From the NCBI GenBank assembly GCA_026392155.1, contig JAPLCP010000149.1, positions 1 to 34,980 on the forward strand: DNA of 34,980 nucleotides. Reading direction: 5' to 3'. This document shows positions 1-8,273 of the stretch, one piece after another; the first letter of the stretch is position 1; each line of letters opens with the position of its first letter. Both the position numbers and the translations under genes were made by a program. Source of the DNA: Armatimonadota bacterium. Its GTDB lineage: Bacteria; Armatimonadota; Armatimonadia; Armatimonadales; Armatimonadaceae. A model generated the notes under the pieces. That model saw only the letters and a program-made list of their open reading frames with translations, made no database searches and had not been told where the DNA came from.

Positions 1-113
1 GCCCGGCACGGGCTTCGCGGCCGCAGGCCACCCAGACGCCTCATTTCATGGGGCGGCGGAGCGATTCGTGAAAAAGGCTCTGTCAGAAAGGGGTTTTTTT
101 CGGGGGAGGGCTC

Positions 114-140
114 TTGCTGGGAACTCCGACGCGATATAAT
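114..140 (+). promoter_or_regulatory. Probable sigma70-type promoter of the iron-sulfur carrier gene
   Basis: A perfect TATAAT lies at 135-140. A partial -35 (TTGCTG, 114-119) is 15 bp upstream, which is a short spacer, so the -10 carries most of the weight. Transcription would begin near 147, giving a leader of about 55 nt. That leader contains a small GC hairpin (CGCGG 164-168 with CCGCG 176-180) before the ribosome binding site. Confidence 0.5.
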
Positions 141-202
141 CTATACTAAGTTGAGAAACACCACGCGGCTTTGACCCGCGCATGGAAAGGACACGAACTA
201 AA

Positions 203-646
203 ATGTCACTAACACTTGAAGCCGGTAAGGATCTGGAGATCCTGGCAGATCGCGCCTGTCCTCTGACGCTCACCGAGCGGGCAGTACAGGAAGTGAAAGA
301 TATTCTTGAGCAGCAGGGAAACCCGGAAGGCGTCCGCCTGCGCGTCTACATCAGCGGCGGTGGCTGCTCTGGTCTTCAGTACGGCATGGCGCTGGACGAG
401 ACCGTGGACGAGGGCGACGAGGTCTTTGTGGATAACGGCGTCGAGGTAGTGCTCGCTCCCATGGACATGCGCTACTTGGTCGGAGCCGTTGTAGACTACG
501 TCACCACCCCAATGGGCGGCGGCTTCAAGGTCGAGAACCCCAACGCGGTCAAGACCTGTGGCTGTGGCTCTAGCTTCTCCGCCGAGGACGATACCGAAGG
601 ACGCACCATCACCGGTGGCTGTGGCTCCTGCGGAAGCAACAAGTAA
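203..646 (+). CDS. A-type iron-sulfur cluster carrier (HesB/IscA/ErpA family)
   Basis: This 147-aa protein belongs to the A-type carriers that receive Fe-S clusters and pass them to apo-enzymes in the cytoplasm. The family's three cysteines are visible: Cys55 in SGGGCSGLQYG and Cys119/Cys121 in KTCGCGSSF. The start at 203 is preferred over the in-frame ATG at 182 because GGAAAGGA (about 184-191) is well spaced as its ribosome binding site. Compared with typical members of about 105-120 aa there is an N-terminal extension of about 20 residues (with Cys19) and a C-terminal tail holding a further Cys-Gly-Ser-Cys (140-143). No other isc/suf gene is adjacent. The gene has its own promoter and a strong terminator. 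The family call is secure, the subtype (IscA, SufA or ErpA) is not. Confidence 0.93.
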   Translation: MSLTLEAGKDLEILADRACPLTLTERAVQEVKDILEQQGNPEGVRLRVYISGGGCSGLQYGMALDETVDEGDEVFVDNGVEVVLAPMDMRYLVGAVVDYVTTPMGGGFKVENPNAVKTCGCGSSFSAEDDTEGRTITGGCGSCGSNK

Positions 647-658
647 ACGCATAAGAAG

Positions 659-689
659 GCCCCGGCACCAGCTCGGTGCCGGGGCTTTT
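659..689 (+). terminator. Intrinsic terminator after the Fe-S carrier gene
   Basis: A perfect 11-bp GC-rich stem (659-669 with 675-685), a 5-nt loop and TTTT at 686-689. It ends only 8 nt before the start codon of the next gene, leaving no room for a promoter between them. Confidence 0.9.
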
Positions 690-697
690 GGTGTTTT

Positions 698-3253
698 ATG
701 ACTCGAACTGCATTTCTACTCACGCTTTCTTTGCTGGCGGCTCAGGTGCATGCCCAGCACCTGCCCCTGCGCACTCCCGACCTAAAAGCCCCCAAGCTCT
801 TTGATGGAATGCCAAACTTCTCGCTCCGTCCCAGTGCCACGGCGGCGCAGAGTGGCGCGTGGGGTGACCCGCGAACCTGGGAGGGGGGGAGCATTCCCAA
901 GCCCACCGAGAGCGTGCTGATTCCTCCAGGCCTAAAAGTCACCGTGAGTGGCACCGAGACGGCCAAAACGGTCGCGGTGCGTGGCGTGCTAAGCCTGGTG
1001 TCGGGGGCACTGACGGTCAATACCCTGCAAGTTCTCCCCGACGGCTACTTAGAGCTAGGCAAGAGCGGCCAGCCCGTCACGGCAAAGCTGGTGCTCGGTG
1101 GGGAGCGCCTGCCCAAGGCCGATGACCCTGAGCAGCACGGTGCGGGCCTGCTGGTTCTCGGGCGGCTGGTGGCAGTAGGGGAGCAAAAGACGAGCTTTGT
1201 GCGCCTCGCAGCTGCGCCGAGCGCGGGAGCCAGCACACTGGCTCTGGGGCAGGCCGTGAGTGGCTGGAAAGTTGGGGATAAGCTTGCGATTCCTGACACG
1301 CGCTCACCGGCACGGCGTGGCAAGAGTGCTAGCCAGAGCGAGACGGTGGCTCTTTCGGGCATCTCCCCCGATGGCAAGGTTGTCACGCTGAGCACCCCCC
1401 TGAAGTTTGCGCACGCGGGTCAAGAGCGCTTCTTGCCACATGTCCTCAACCTCAGCCGTAGCGTGACCGTGACCTCGAAAAACGCCACCGTTCCGGGGCA
1501 TGTATTTCTGGGGGAGTCGGCCAGCACAGAGATTGCCAATGTCGCCTTCATGGGCCTGGGTCGCACGACCACCAGCCCGCTGGACCCGGACAAGAACCAT
1601 GTTGCCCGCTACGCCTTTCACTTTCACCACGCGATGGGGCCGTTTGTCGGGGCGTGGCGTGGCAAGCTCTCGGGGTGCGCCTTCGATGGTAGCCCGAAGT
1701 GGCAGCTTGTTCTGCACGGCACCACGAAAGTCCGGGCTGAGAACAACGCGTTCTGGGGCGCACGCGGAGCCGCTGTCGTGGTGGAAGACGGCCACGAAGC
1801 CTTCAATGAGCTCGTGGGAAATATCGCCGCCAGCTGCCCCGGTGTCACTCCCGCTGAAGTAGAGCCCGGACAGCGCACCGATAAAGAAGATGTGGGCTCC
1901 GAGGGCGTGGGCTTCTGGCTCGCCAACGCGGCTAATCTCTGCACCAACAATATCGCCGCCGACTGCGCCCTGGCGGGGATCCTCAAGTTCCCGCGGCCAG
2001 AGCGCCCGCTGCGCGGCACCTTGAGCTACTTTGCCTCACCGACGGAGGAGTTCGCTTCGCGTGCGCTGCGCTTCCCTTGGGCGGACAACGTGCCCTACCC
2101 GGTGCCTTTTGCCAATAACGAGGTCTATGGCTCCCTGCACGGCCATGAGTTCTGGGAGGAGTCCGCCTTCACGGTGCGCGACTCGGTTGCCTGGAACTGC
2201 CACCAGGGTCTGGTTCCGCGCTTCACGGAGCCAATGATCGTGGATGGCCTAATTGTCCGTGGCGACTCCGGGGCACTTGGCGATGAGAGCGATCCGACCA
2301 TCGGTGTTCCCAACCGCTACTATCCCGTCACGGGGCACCTCAAGCGCTTAGACATTTCGGGGATGGCTATCGGGGTCAAGCAGCAGACCCCGCGCGGCAC
2401 CAACGAGCCGGGCGGACAACAGTTCGATGTGCTGATCGAGGACAGTGTCTTCGCCTGCCCCGTCGGGGTGCGCGTAGACGGCGACCTGCACTACAAGCGC
2501 GATGCCGTCGGTCAGAGCCGCACGCTGCTCAAAAACTGCAAGTTCAGCCCCCTAACCCCCAATAATGGGGGAACCCGTGCTGTAGACATGATCCTCGACT
2601 TTGGCAACGACATCAATGCGCTGGCTGCCGACGAGGTCTATGTCGAGAGCTTCCAGGGCAAGCCCGGCGCGAACTTCCGCCTCTACTACGATATTCAGGC
2701 CCCCAGTGTGATTGTTCCTTTTGCCACCCCCGACAGCGGCATCCACAACCTCCCCGCCGAGCAGGACAGTGCCCGCTACCACGATGGCCAGGACCACTTT
2801 CGCATCCGAGGGCTCAAGGAAAAAGGTCTGACCAATGCGCAGGCATGGGCAAAGTACAAGAAAGCCTGGGCGGGGAGCGTTGCCCCCACGACGGCCAAGA
2901 AACACCCCACGCTGGGCGGCCTCGTCCTGCCGATTGCCACGGTTCCACCGCTCTTTGTCCAGCCCCGCGCCCTCACCGGAATCCAGCTAGACGGCGATAG
3001 TAGCGCCTGCTGGGGGGCAAACCACGACTGGCACCTGCTCTGGGTACCGCTGGAGCTAGAGATTCGCGTGGACGGCAAGAAGATCGGCAGCATCCGCGCC
3101 GATCAGTACAACGCCACCAGCCGCCGCACCGACGGCTTCCGCTTCCCGTTTCCCAGCAGCATCCGTGATGGCCAAGAGCATGAGATCGCCGTCGTGGTTG
3201 CCGGAACCAACGAACACCTCCCCGGCTCCCCGATGCGGCGTGTCCTTCGGTAA
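698..3253 (+). CDS. Secreted G8-domain / right-handed beta-helix protein
   Basis: An 851-aa exported protein. Residues 1-19 form a signal peptide (hydrophobic TAFLLTLSLLAAQ, probable cleavage after VHA). Residues about 50-165 match a G8 domain, including the entry motif GAWGDPRTWEGG and IPKPTESVLIP. A long beta-helix-like region follows, with the signature RYAFHFHHA at about 304-312, which resembles the HFH motif after G8 domains in CEMIP/PKHD1L1-type proteins. The C-terminal ~70 residues look like a small beta-sandwich ending in LPGSPMRR. There is no membrane anchor or sorting signal. G8 proteins of this type bind or process polysaccharide at the surface, but no substrate can be read here. 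The start must be 698 because the signal peptide begins there, yet no good ribosome binding site is visible and a terminator sits just upstream. Confidence 0.85.
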   Translation: MTRTAFLLTLSLLAAQVHAQHLPLRTPDLKAPKLFDGMPNFSLRPSATAAQSGAWGDPRTWEGGSIPKPTESVLIPPGLKVTVSGTETAKTVAVRGVLSLVSGALTVNTLQVLPDGYLELGKSGQPVTAKLVLGGERLPKADDPEQHGAGLLVLGRLVAVGEQKTSFVRLAAAPSAGASTLALGQAVSGWKVGDKLAIPDTRSPARRGKSASQSETVALSGISPDGKVVTLSTPLKFAHAGQERFLPHVLNLSRSVTVTSKNATVPGHVFLGESASTEIANVAFMGLGRTTTSPLDPDKNHVARYAFHFHHAMGPFVGAWRGKLSGCAFDGSPKWQLVLHGTTKVRAENNAFWGARGAAVVVEDGHEAFNELVGNIAASCPGVTPAEVEPGQRTDKEDVGSEGVGFWLANAANLCTNNIAADCALAGILKFPRPERPLRGTLSYFASPTEEFASRALRFPWADNVPYPVPFANNEVYGSLHGHEFWEESAFTVRDSVAWNCHQGLVPRFTEPMIVDGLIVRGDSGALGDESDPTIGVPNRYYPVTGHLKRLDISGMAIGVKQQTPRGTNEPGGQQFDVLIEDSVFACPVGVRVDGDLHYKRDAVGQSRTLLKNCKFSPLTPNNGGTRAVDMILDFGNDINALAADEVYVESFQGKPGANFRLYYDIQAPSVIVPFATPDSGIHNLPAEQDSARYHDGQDHFRIRGLKEKGLTNAQAWAKYKKAWAGSVAPTTAKKHPTLGGLVLPIATVPPLFVQPRALTGIQLDGDSSACWGANHDWHLLWVPLELEIRVDGKKIGSIRADQYNATSRRTDGFRFPFPSSIRDGQEHEIAVVVAGTNEHLPGSPMRRVLR

Positions 3254-3255
3254 AT

Positions 3256-3279
3256 CCTCCTCCCAGGATTGGGAGGAGG
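3256..3279. terminator. Stem-loop between convergent genes
   Basis: A perfect 10-bp inverted repeat (3256-3265 with 3270-3279) around a 4-nt loop lies between the stop codons of the G8 protein and the convergent thioredoxin-like gene. Neither strand has a clear T tract, so it may act as a weak two-way terminator or mRNA 3' stabiliser. Confidence 0.5.
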
Positions 3280-3282
3280 GCC

Positions 3283-4368
3283 CTACTTCAGCCCGAGCTT
3301 GGCGAGAGCGGCTTTCATCCCGGCTTCGTCAAAGCCGACGGAGCTATAGACGACATTTCCTTTTGCATCCAAAATATAGTTGGTGGGAAATGCTTGGATG
3401 CCGTAGGCGCTGAGGGTTGCAGGGACGGCCTTCACCACAGGGAATGTCAGCTTGGCGCTTTTCAGATAGCTGGTAATGGACTTGCTATCGTCGCCCTGGT
3501 TGATCCCCACCATCCCAAGCCCCTTGGCCTTGAGAGCGACGTAGAGTTTTTGCAGCTCGGGATGCTCCGCCCGGCAGGGAGGGCAGCCCACAAACCAGAA
3601 GTTGACCAGCACCGCCTTCTTGCCCACCAGTGCCTTCGCGAGTGAGAGCTTGGGGCCCGCGGGAGTCGCCAGGTTGAACGCGGGGGCCTTCTTGCCCACT
3701 TTGATCAGCTTGGCGGACAGCTCGTCCATTCCTTGGCTGCCAGGAGCCTTCTCTTCCTCAAGACCGGTTGGAAGGGTCAGGCTGGCGGTGGCGATCTCAC
3801 CATCGAGCTGGACATGGGAAAGCGTGAGCTCCTGCCCCAGCGCCTTTCCCTCAATTGTCATGGACATCACAAAGCGCTGGATGAGCTTCTCGGGGCTGAC
3901 AAAGAGGCGCAGGGTCCGAGGGCCTTCTTTCATCTCCAGAACATCAAAGCTGATCTCACCGATTTTTTCCACGCCAACATGGTTGAATTTCTTGGGGTCG
4001 GTGCCAGGCACGCCGGTCAGAAATGGCCAGAGAGAGGTAGGGGAGACAGGCTCTTTCGTGTATTTTTTTCCCGTGATGCTATAGGCGTACTTGCCATCGG
4101 CGATCACCAGGACACTCTCGCCTTTTTCCGCTTTCTCGGCTTTTTCGGAGGCTAGCTCGACGCGTCCCTGGTTCGGGTTCTTGATCAGCAGCTTACCCGT
4201 GAGTTTCTGAGGCTGTGGGCCGGTCATGAGCATCGTCATCTCTGCCGAGAGACTCTTGAGAGACTTGCCTTTAGCAGCGACCTCAGCGAGAAGCGCGACA
4301 GCTTTCTCATCATAAAAAGCAGGGGCCGCCAAGATAAGCGCAGGGGCCACCAGAAAGGGAATGGGCAC
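3283..4368 (-). CDS. LolA-like domain fused to a TlpA-type thioredoxin
   Basis: A 361-aa protein starting at GTG 4368, with CAGGAG about 9 nt upstream. It begins with a short hydrophobic segment (PFLVAPALILAAPA) that looks like an export signal. Residues about 20-205 resemble the outer-membrane lipoprotein-sorting/DUF2092 fold (repeated beta strands, VIADGKYAYSITGKKY, LRLFVSPEKLIQRFVMSM). Residues about 225-361 form a TlpA/AhpC-TSA thioredoxin fold with the redox pair GCPPC (Cys262, Cys265), the lead-in VNFWFVG and the cis-proline region IQAFPTNYIL. The likely role is a periplasmic thiol-disulfide reductase or reporter tethered to a lipid- or protein-binding domain. It is transcribed alone and converges on the G8 gene. 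The thioredoxin call is firm. The function of the N-terminal half is not known. Confidence 0.85.
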   Translation of the reverse strand: MPIPFLVAPALILAAPAFYDEKAVALLAEVAAKGKSLKSLSAEMTMLMTGPQPQKLTGKLLIKNPNQGRVELASEKAEKAEKGESVLVIADGKYAYSITGKKYTKEPVSPTSLWPFLTGVPGTDPKKFNHVGVEKIGEISFDVLEMKEGPRTLRLFVSPEKLIQRFVMSMTIEGKALGQELTLSHVQLDGEIATASLTLPTGLEEEKAPGSQGMDELSAKLIKVGKKAPAFNLATPAGPKLSLAKALVGKKAVLVNFWFVGCPPCRAEHPELQKLYVALKAKGLGMVGINQGDDSKSITSYLKSAKLTFPVVKAVPATLSAYGIQAFPTNYILDAKGNVVYSSVGFDEAGMKAALAKLGLK

Positions 4369-4458
4369 GGTTTGTTTCTCCTGAGAAATATTCTACAGCC
4401 AATGCCCTCTCTCTGCCGAAAATACAGATGCCTGGTATGGTTACTAGGAACACTCACG

Positions 4459-5394
4459 ATGAAAGCCATGATTCTTGCCGCCGGGGAAGGCACACGCCTG
4501 CGCCCCCTGACTCTCACCCTGCCTAAGCCCCTGGTACCGGTCGCCCATACGCCGCTTCTGGTGCGCACCGTAGCGCTCCTCCAGGCGCAAGGCATCTCTC
4601 AGATCGCGGTAAATCTCTACCACAAGCCCGAGGCGATCCGGGCTCACTTCGGCGATTGCCTCGCGTACTCAAACGAGGCGCAGCTCTTGGGCACCGCCGG
4701 TGGGGTAAAGCGTCTGGCGGGCTTTTTGGACACGACCTTTATCGTGCTCTACGGCGACAATCTCTACGACTTCAAGATCGCGCCACTGCTGGCTGCGCAT
4801 CGCGCGAAAAACGCCTTGGCGACCATCGCGACCTTTGAGAGCCCCAACCCGACTGCCTGCGGCCTGGTCGTGACAGACTCCAAGGGACGTGTCACGCGCT
4901 TCCAGGAGAAGCCAAAGCCGAGCGAGGTCTTTACCAACACGGCCAATGCGGGAGTTTATATTCTGGAGCCGGAGGTGCTGGAAAGTATCCCTGAGGGGAT
5001 CGCCTGCGACTTTGGCAACGATACCTTTCCCAAGCTGCTGGAGCGTGTGCCAGGCCGTATCGTTGCCTTGCCGCTCGGGGGCTATCTGCGCGACACAGGC
5101 ACGCCGGAGAACTACCGACAGGCCAACTGGGATTTGTTAGAGCGTGGTGAGCCGGGTGTTCATCCCCACGCGCAAGTCTCTCCCGAGGCGACTCTCACAG
5201 GGCGCAATGTGATTGGGGAAGGCTGCCAGATCGCTGAGAAGGCTCAGCTCTCAGAGAGCATTCTGTGGGAAGGCTGCCAGATCGGCACGGGGGCACAAGT
5301 GCAGGGTGCTATTCTAGGGCGCGGCGTGATCGTCGGGCCGGGAGTGATGGTGCCGGTGGGAGCCATTATCGGTGACGGAGAAAGACTACGATGA
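4459..5394 (+). CDS. hddC: Sugar-1-phosphate nucleotidyltransferase (HddC/ManC-like)
   Basis: A 311-aa enzyme that would transfer a nucleotide to a sugar 1-phosphate. The start is 4459 (MKAMILAAGEGTRLRPLT), with AGGA about 10 nt upstream. The longer open frame from 4372 lacks conserved sequence. The N-terminal signature GEGTRLRPLT..PKPLVPV, the GTAGGV loop, YGDNLYD (metal-binding Asp) and FQEKPKP are typical of the RmlA/GMP pyrophosphorylase superfamily. The C-terminal third is a left-handed beta-helix of hexapeptide repeats, longer than in minimal HddC proteins. Its stop overlaps the start of the heptose-phosphate kinase by ATGA, and GmhA/GmhB genes lie downstream, so D-glycero-alpha-D-manno-heptose 1-phosphate with GTP is the likely substrate. 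Mannose 1-phosphate is the main alternative. Confidence 0.8.
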   Translation: MKAMILAAGEGTRLRPLTLTLPKPLVPVAHTPLLVRTVALLQAQGISQIAVNLYHKPEAIRAHFGDCLAYSNEAQLLGTAGGVKRLAGFLDTTFIVLYGDNLYDFKIAPLLAAHRAKNALATIATFESPNPTACGLVVTDSKGRVTRFQEKPKPSEVFTNTANAGVYILEPEVLESIPEGIACDFGNDTFPKLLERVPGRIVALPLGGYLRDTGTPENYRQANWDLLERGEPGVHPHAQVSPEATLTGRNVIGEGCQIAEKAQLSESILWEGCQIGTGAQVQGAILGRGVIVGPGVMVPVGAIIGDGERLR

Positions 5395-6368
5395 TCATTG
5401 TACAAACACCCCTGCGTATCTCGTTTGCAGGCGGCGGGACGGACTTTCCCGACTACTACGAACGTGATGGAGGCTGCGTCGTCTCCACCGCGATTGATAA
5501 GTACATCTATGTGATCATCAAAGACCGCTTTGATAAGAGCATTCGTATCGGCTACTCCCGCACCGAGCTCGTGGCCAGTGTGGACGATATCGAGCACGAG
5601 CTGGTTCGTGAGGCGATGAAGAAAGTCGGGGTCCACTACGGGATCGAGATTGCCACCATGGCCGATATTCCCTCGGAAGGCTCTGGCCTAGGGTCGTCGT
5701 CGTCGGTGACTGTGGCGCTACTCCATGCGCTCTACACGTTTAAGGGGATGCTGGTGACGCCGGGGCAGCTTGCCCGCGAAGCCTGTGAGATCGAGATTGA
5801 TATCCTCGGCAAGCCCATCGGCAAGCAGGATCAGTACATTGCGGCCTATGGCGGTCTGCGCCGGATTGACTTTCAGGCTGATGGGACTGTCAAGGTGAGC
5901 TGGATCGCCATGCCCGAGGAGCAGAAGCGCCGCTTTAGTGAGGGGCTGATGCTCTTCTACACCGGGATCACCCGGAAAGCCGATCCAATCCTCTTTGAGC
6001 AGAGAGACAATATCGAGGACAAGCGCACCACGTTGGACAAGATGAAGGTCCTGGCAGACGAAGTCCACAATGCGCTGCTCGATGGCAACCTCAACCGAAT
6101 TGGTCGGGTGATGGATGCCGGGTGGCGGCATAAAAAGCAGCTTGCCACCGCGATCTCAAACAGCAGTATCAATGCCTACTACGAAGCCGCACTAGATGCA
6201 GGCGCTATTGGGGGAAAAGTGGCAGGTGCCGGTGGGGGAGGCTTTCTGCTTCTCTTCTGCCCCCCCGACCGTCAGGCCACGGTTCGTCACGCTCTCGCTA
6301 GCATGCAGGAGCTTCCCCTTCAGCTAGAGCGTGACGGCACCAAAGTGATCCTCAACGCGCGGCGCTAG
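5391..6368 (+). CDS. hddA: D-glycero-alpha-D-manno-heptose-7-phosphate kinase (GHMP family)
   Basis: A 325-aa GHMP kinase. Visible motifs are the N-terminal TPLRISFAGGGTDFPDYY, the ATP loop PSEGSGLGSSSSV (about residues 94-106) and the C-terminal KVAGAGGGGFLLLF. This combination, including the GGGTDFP start, is that of HddA-type kinases, which phosphorylate heptose 7-phosphate at C1 to give the 1,7-bisphosphate. The gene overlaps the upstream nucleotidyltransferase by 4 nt (ATGA), so the two are almost certainly translated together. It ends 5 nt from the stop codon of the convergent pilin operon, with no obvious terminator. L-fucose kinase-like activity on another deoxysugar cannot be excluded from sequence, but the neighbouring GmhA and GmhB support heptose. 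Confidence 0.87.
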   Translation: MIIVQTPLRISFAGGGTDFPDYYERDGGCVVSTAIDKYIYVIIKDRFDKSIRIGYSRTELVASVDDIEHELVREAMKKVGVHYGIEIATMADIPSEGSGLGSSSSVTVALLHALYTFKGMLVTPGQLAREACEIEIDILGKPIGKQDQYIAAYGGLRRIDFQADGTVKVSWIAMPEEQKRRFSEGLMLFYTGITRKADPILFEQRDNIEDKRTTLDKMKVLADEVHNALLDGNLNRIGRVMDAGWRHKKQLATAISNSSINAYYEAALDAGAIGGKVAGAGGGGFLLLFCPPDRQATVRHALASMQELPLQLERDGTKVILNARR

Positions 6369-6373
6369 CGTAC

Positions 6374-8245
6374 CTAACCCAGCGAGGTGATTGCGCGCTG
6401 GTAGGAGAGGATCTGGAACTGCTTCTCCACGGCGGGGAAGGCAGGGGGCGGAGTGTCCATGACCCGCTGGTCGTAGTTGCGGTTCGTCAGGAAGCCATTC
6501 TCCACCGTACCGTTCGGGAGGGCGCTTCCAAAGGTCCCGTTGTTCTTGACGATGTAGCCGCCGATGAGGCTGAAGACACCCGCCGGACGGGTCGAGGGGT
6601 TGGTGGCGTTGAAGGTTCCGTAGGCCATACAGATCGCATGCACCGAGACATTGGTCAGGGGCGTCCCCCCGTCATCGCTATCCGTAACCCGTATATTGCC
6701 TGCAACAAGACCCATCATCCCACAGGCGGCCGACGCAGACGCCGCTGTAGAGAGTAGGTTGTTGGGGTTGGCGCTATTGCTGATGAGTGTCTGGTAGACA
6801 ATCCCCCCGTTGATATTGACCCCCATGGTCTGCTCCGTGGCGATAGTCATGCCCCACTGCCGGGTGACATTGCCATTGGTATCGGTGATACTATTGGCGA
6901 CTGCGCCCGTGAGTCCTCCACGTAGCGAGCCTGTCTGCTCCCCGATATTGCCATTGACATAGATAACCCCATTGGGCACACCCGAATAGTTCGTGACGGA
7001 GTCTGTTGCGAAGCCGGTCGTATCGGAGATATTCCAGGCGGCGGTGGTGTTGCTTCGGGTCCGCACGTGGACCTGGGTGGTATCGGCTACCGGGTTCATG
7101 GTGATGACGGTCCAGCGGTCCTGCTGGTTCGTGGTGTCGTACTGCTTAACATCGATGATCTGGGTGGTGTTGTTACTCCCGGAGGTGGTTAGGTTCATGT
7201 CCCGGACATCTCCGTTGATGTAGATACCCGCACTTGGAGCAGCAGTGCCAGGAACCTGGATTCCCGTGGTGGTAATCGCCGTTGTGCCCCCCAGCGCCGC
7301 GACTCTCTGGTTGGTGTTGGCCACAGGCATCGTCACGATCGGAATATCGGTCTTGGGCGGACGTTTGGCAGCGGTGATGTGCTCCCAGATAGGATACCAC
7401 CAGTTTGGATCGTAGAACATGGCGCCACCTGAATAGCTATACTGCCAGTTGATCTGGGAGTAGCTCATCGAGGTGGTAAAGTAGTCCTCGTCAGGATACG
7501 TGAATATCCAGTCGTTCCGGTAGGGAGGGGTAAAGTCGAGATACTTCCAGAGGATATTGAGGCGTGCGGCGGAGTTGACCGCGTTGCCTGTCGCGTCCAC
7601 ACCATTGACATGGACGGGGCCTTGGAAGCGTGTCAGGCCCGCTACCCAATAGGAGGTCGGACAGACGTCGCTGAAGTAGGCGTAGCGCGCAAACGAGCTC
7701 TGGCGGACAAAGACGCGGCTGAGGAAGACAAAGCCCATGTACTCGCCGCGGCTCTCGATCGCGTACATCTTGCGCGACCCGGTCGCGTTGCTCGTGAAGG
7801 GGTAGAAGCGGACATAGATATCACCGGACACCTGCGGGATGTTGGTGAGCTGAGTGGTGCTGGGGCCTTGGCTGAGGGTGATCTTGGTCCAGCCTGACGA
7901 CTCCGTCCCTCCGTAGAAACTGGAGACACTACCCGGCGAGAAAGCACTCGTGTTGGTAGGAGCGGTGGTTCGTTCGACAAGCCACTGTATCGACAGCCGG
8001 ATACCGGTCTCGGAGAGGACCTCCGCTTGGTAGCGATTTCCCACCTGTGTGGACTGGGAGAGCTGGTTGTGGGATTCCTCACTCAGGCTTCCATTGAATA
8101 CACGGGCATCGCTCAGTGACTTGAGGGTTCCGACGATCACCACGGAGGTAATGCCGAGGAGAACGAGCATGGTGCCCACCATCGCCATTCCGTTTTCTTG
8201 TTTTTGGGGCGAGCGACGAGATTGTTTTTTGGTTAAGTACGTCAT
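6374..8245 (-). CDS. PilX-like minor pilin with large DUF4900-type ectodomain
   Basis: A 623-aa protein if started at ATG 8245. A TTG at 8257 would add four residues, and neither has a strong ribosome binding site. A basic stretch (KKQSRRSPQKQ) is followed by GMAMVGTMLVLLGITSVVIVGT, the single hydrophobic helix of the PilX N-terminal family. There is no FTLIE motif. The large exported part is rich in Asn, Thr, Gly and Tyr and contains RYAYFSD and FQGPVHVNG, the pattern I associate with DUF4900 domains in Deinococcus-type pilus proteins. It is the third gene of an operon with two prepilin-like genes, so it probably forms part of a type IV pilus or type II secretion pseudopilus tip. The family assignment of the ectodomain is from memory of motif style. 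Confidence 0.75.
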   Translation of the reverse strand: MTYLTKKQSRRSPQKQENGMAMVGTMLVLLGITSVVIVGTLKSLSDARVFNGSLSEESHNQLSQSTQVGNRYQAEVLSETGIRLSIQWLVERTTAPTNTSAFSPGSVSSFYGGTESSGWTKITLSQGPSTTQLTNIPQVSGDIYVRFYPFTSNATGSRKMYAIESRGEYMGFVFLSRVFVRQSSFARYAYFSDVCPTSYWVAGLTRFQGPVHVNGVDATGNAVNSAARLNILWKYLDFTPPYRNDWIFTYPDEDYFTTSMSYSQINWQYSYSGGAMFYDPNWWYPIWEHITAAKRPPKTDIPIVTMPVANTNQRVAALGGTTAITTTGIQVPGTAAPSAGIYINGDVRDMNLTTSGSNNTTQIIDVKQYDTTNQQDRWTVITMNPVADTTQVHVRTRSNTTAAWNISDTTGFATDSVTNYSGVPNGVIYVNGNIGEQTGSLRGGLTGAVANSITDTNGNVTRQWGMTIATEQTMGVNINGGIVYQTLISNSANPNNLLSTAASASAACGMMGLVAGNIRVTDSDDGGTPLTNVSVHAICMAYGTFNATNPSTRPAGVFSLIGGYIVKNNGTFGSALPNGTVENGFLTNRNYDQRVMDTPPPAFPAVEKQFQILSYQRAITSLG

Positions 8246-8273
8246 TTTCGTTTTCAAATCTTCTCTTTAAAGA

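Noticed and set aside
46-273. 75-codon minus-strand frame at the left edge
   Set aside because: It crosses the promoter and start of the Fe-S carrier gene and has no protein-like features.
1304-1795. Minus-strand open frame inside the G8 protein gene
   Set aside because: Antisense shadow in GC-rich DNA. The plus strand shows continuous domain signatures.
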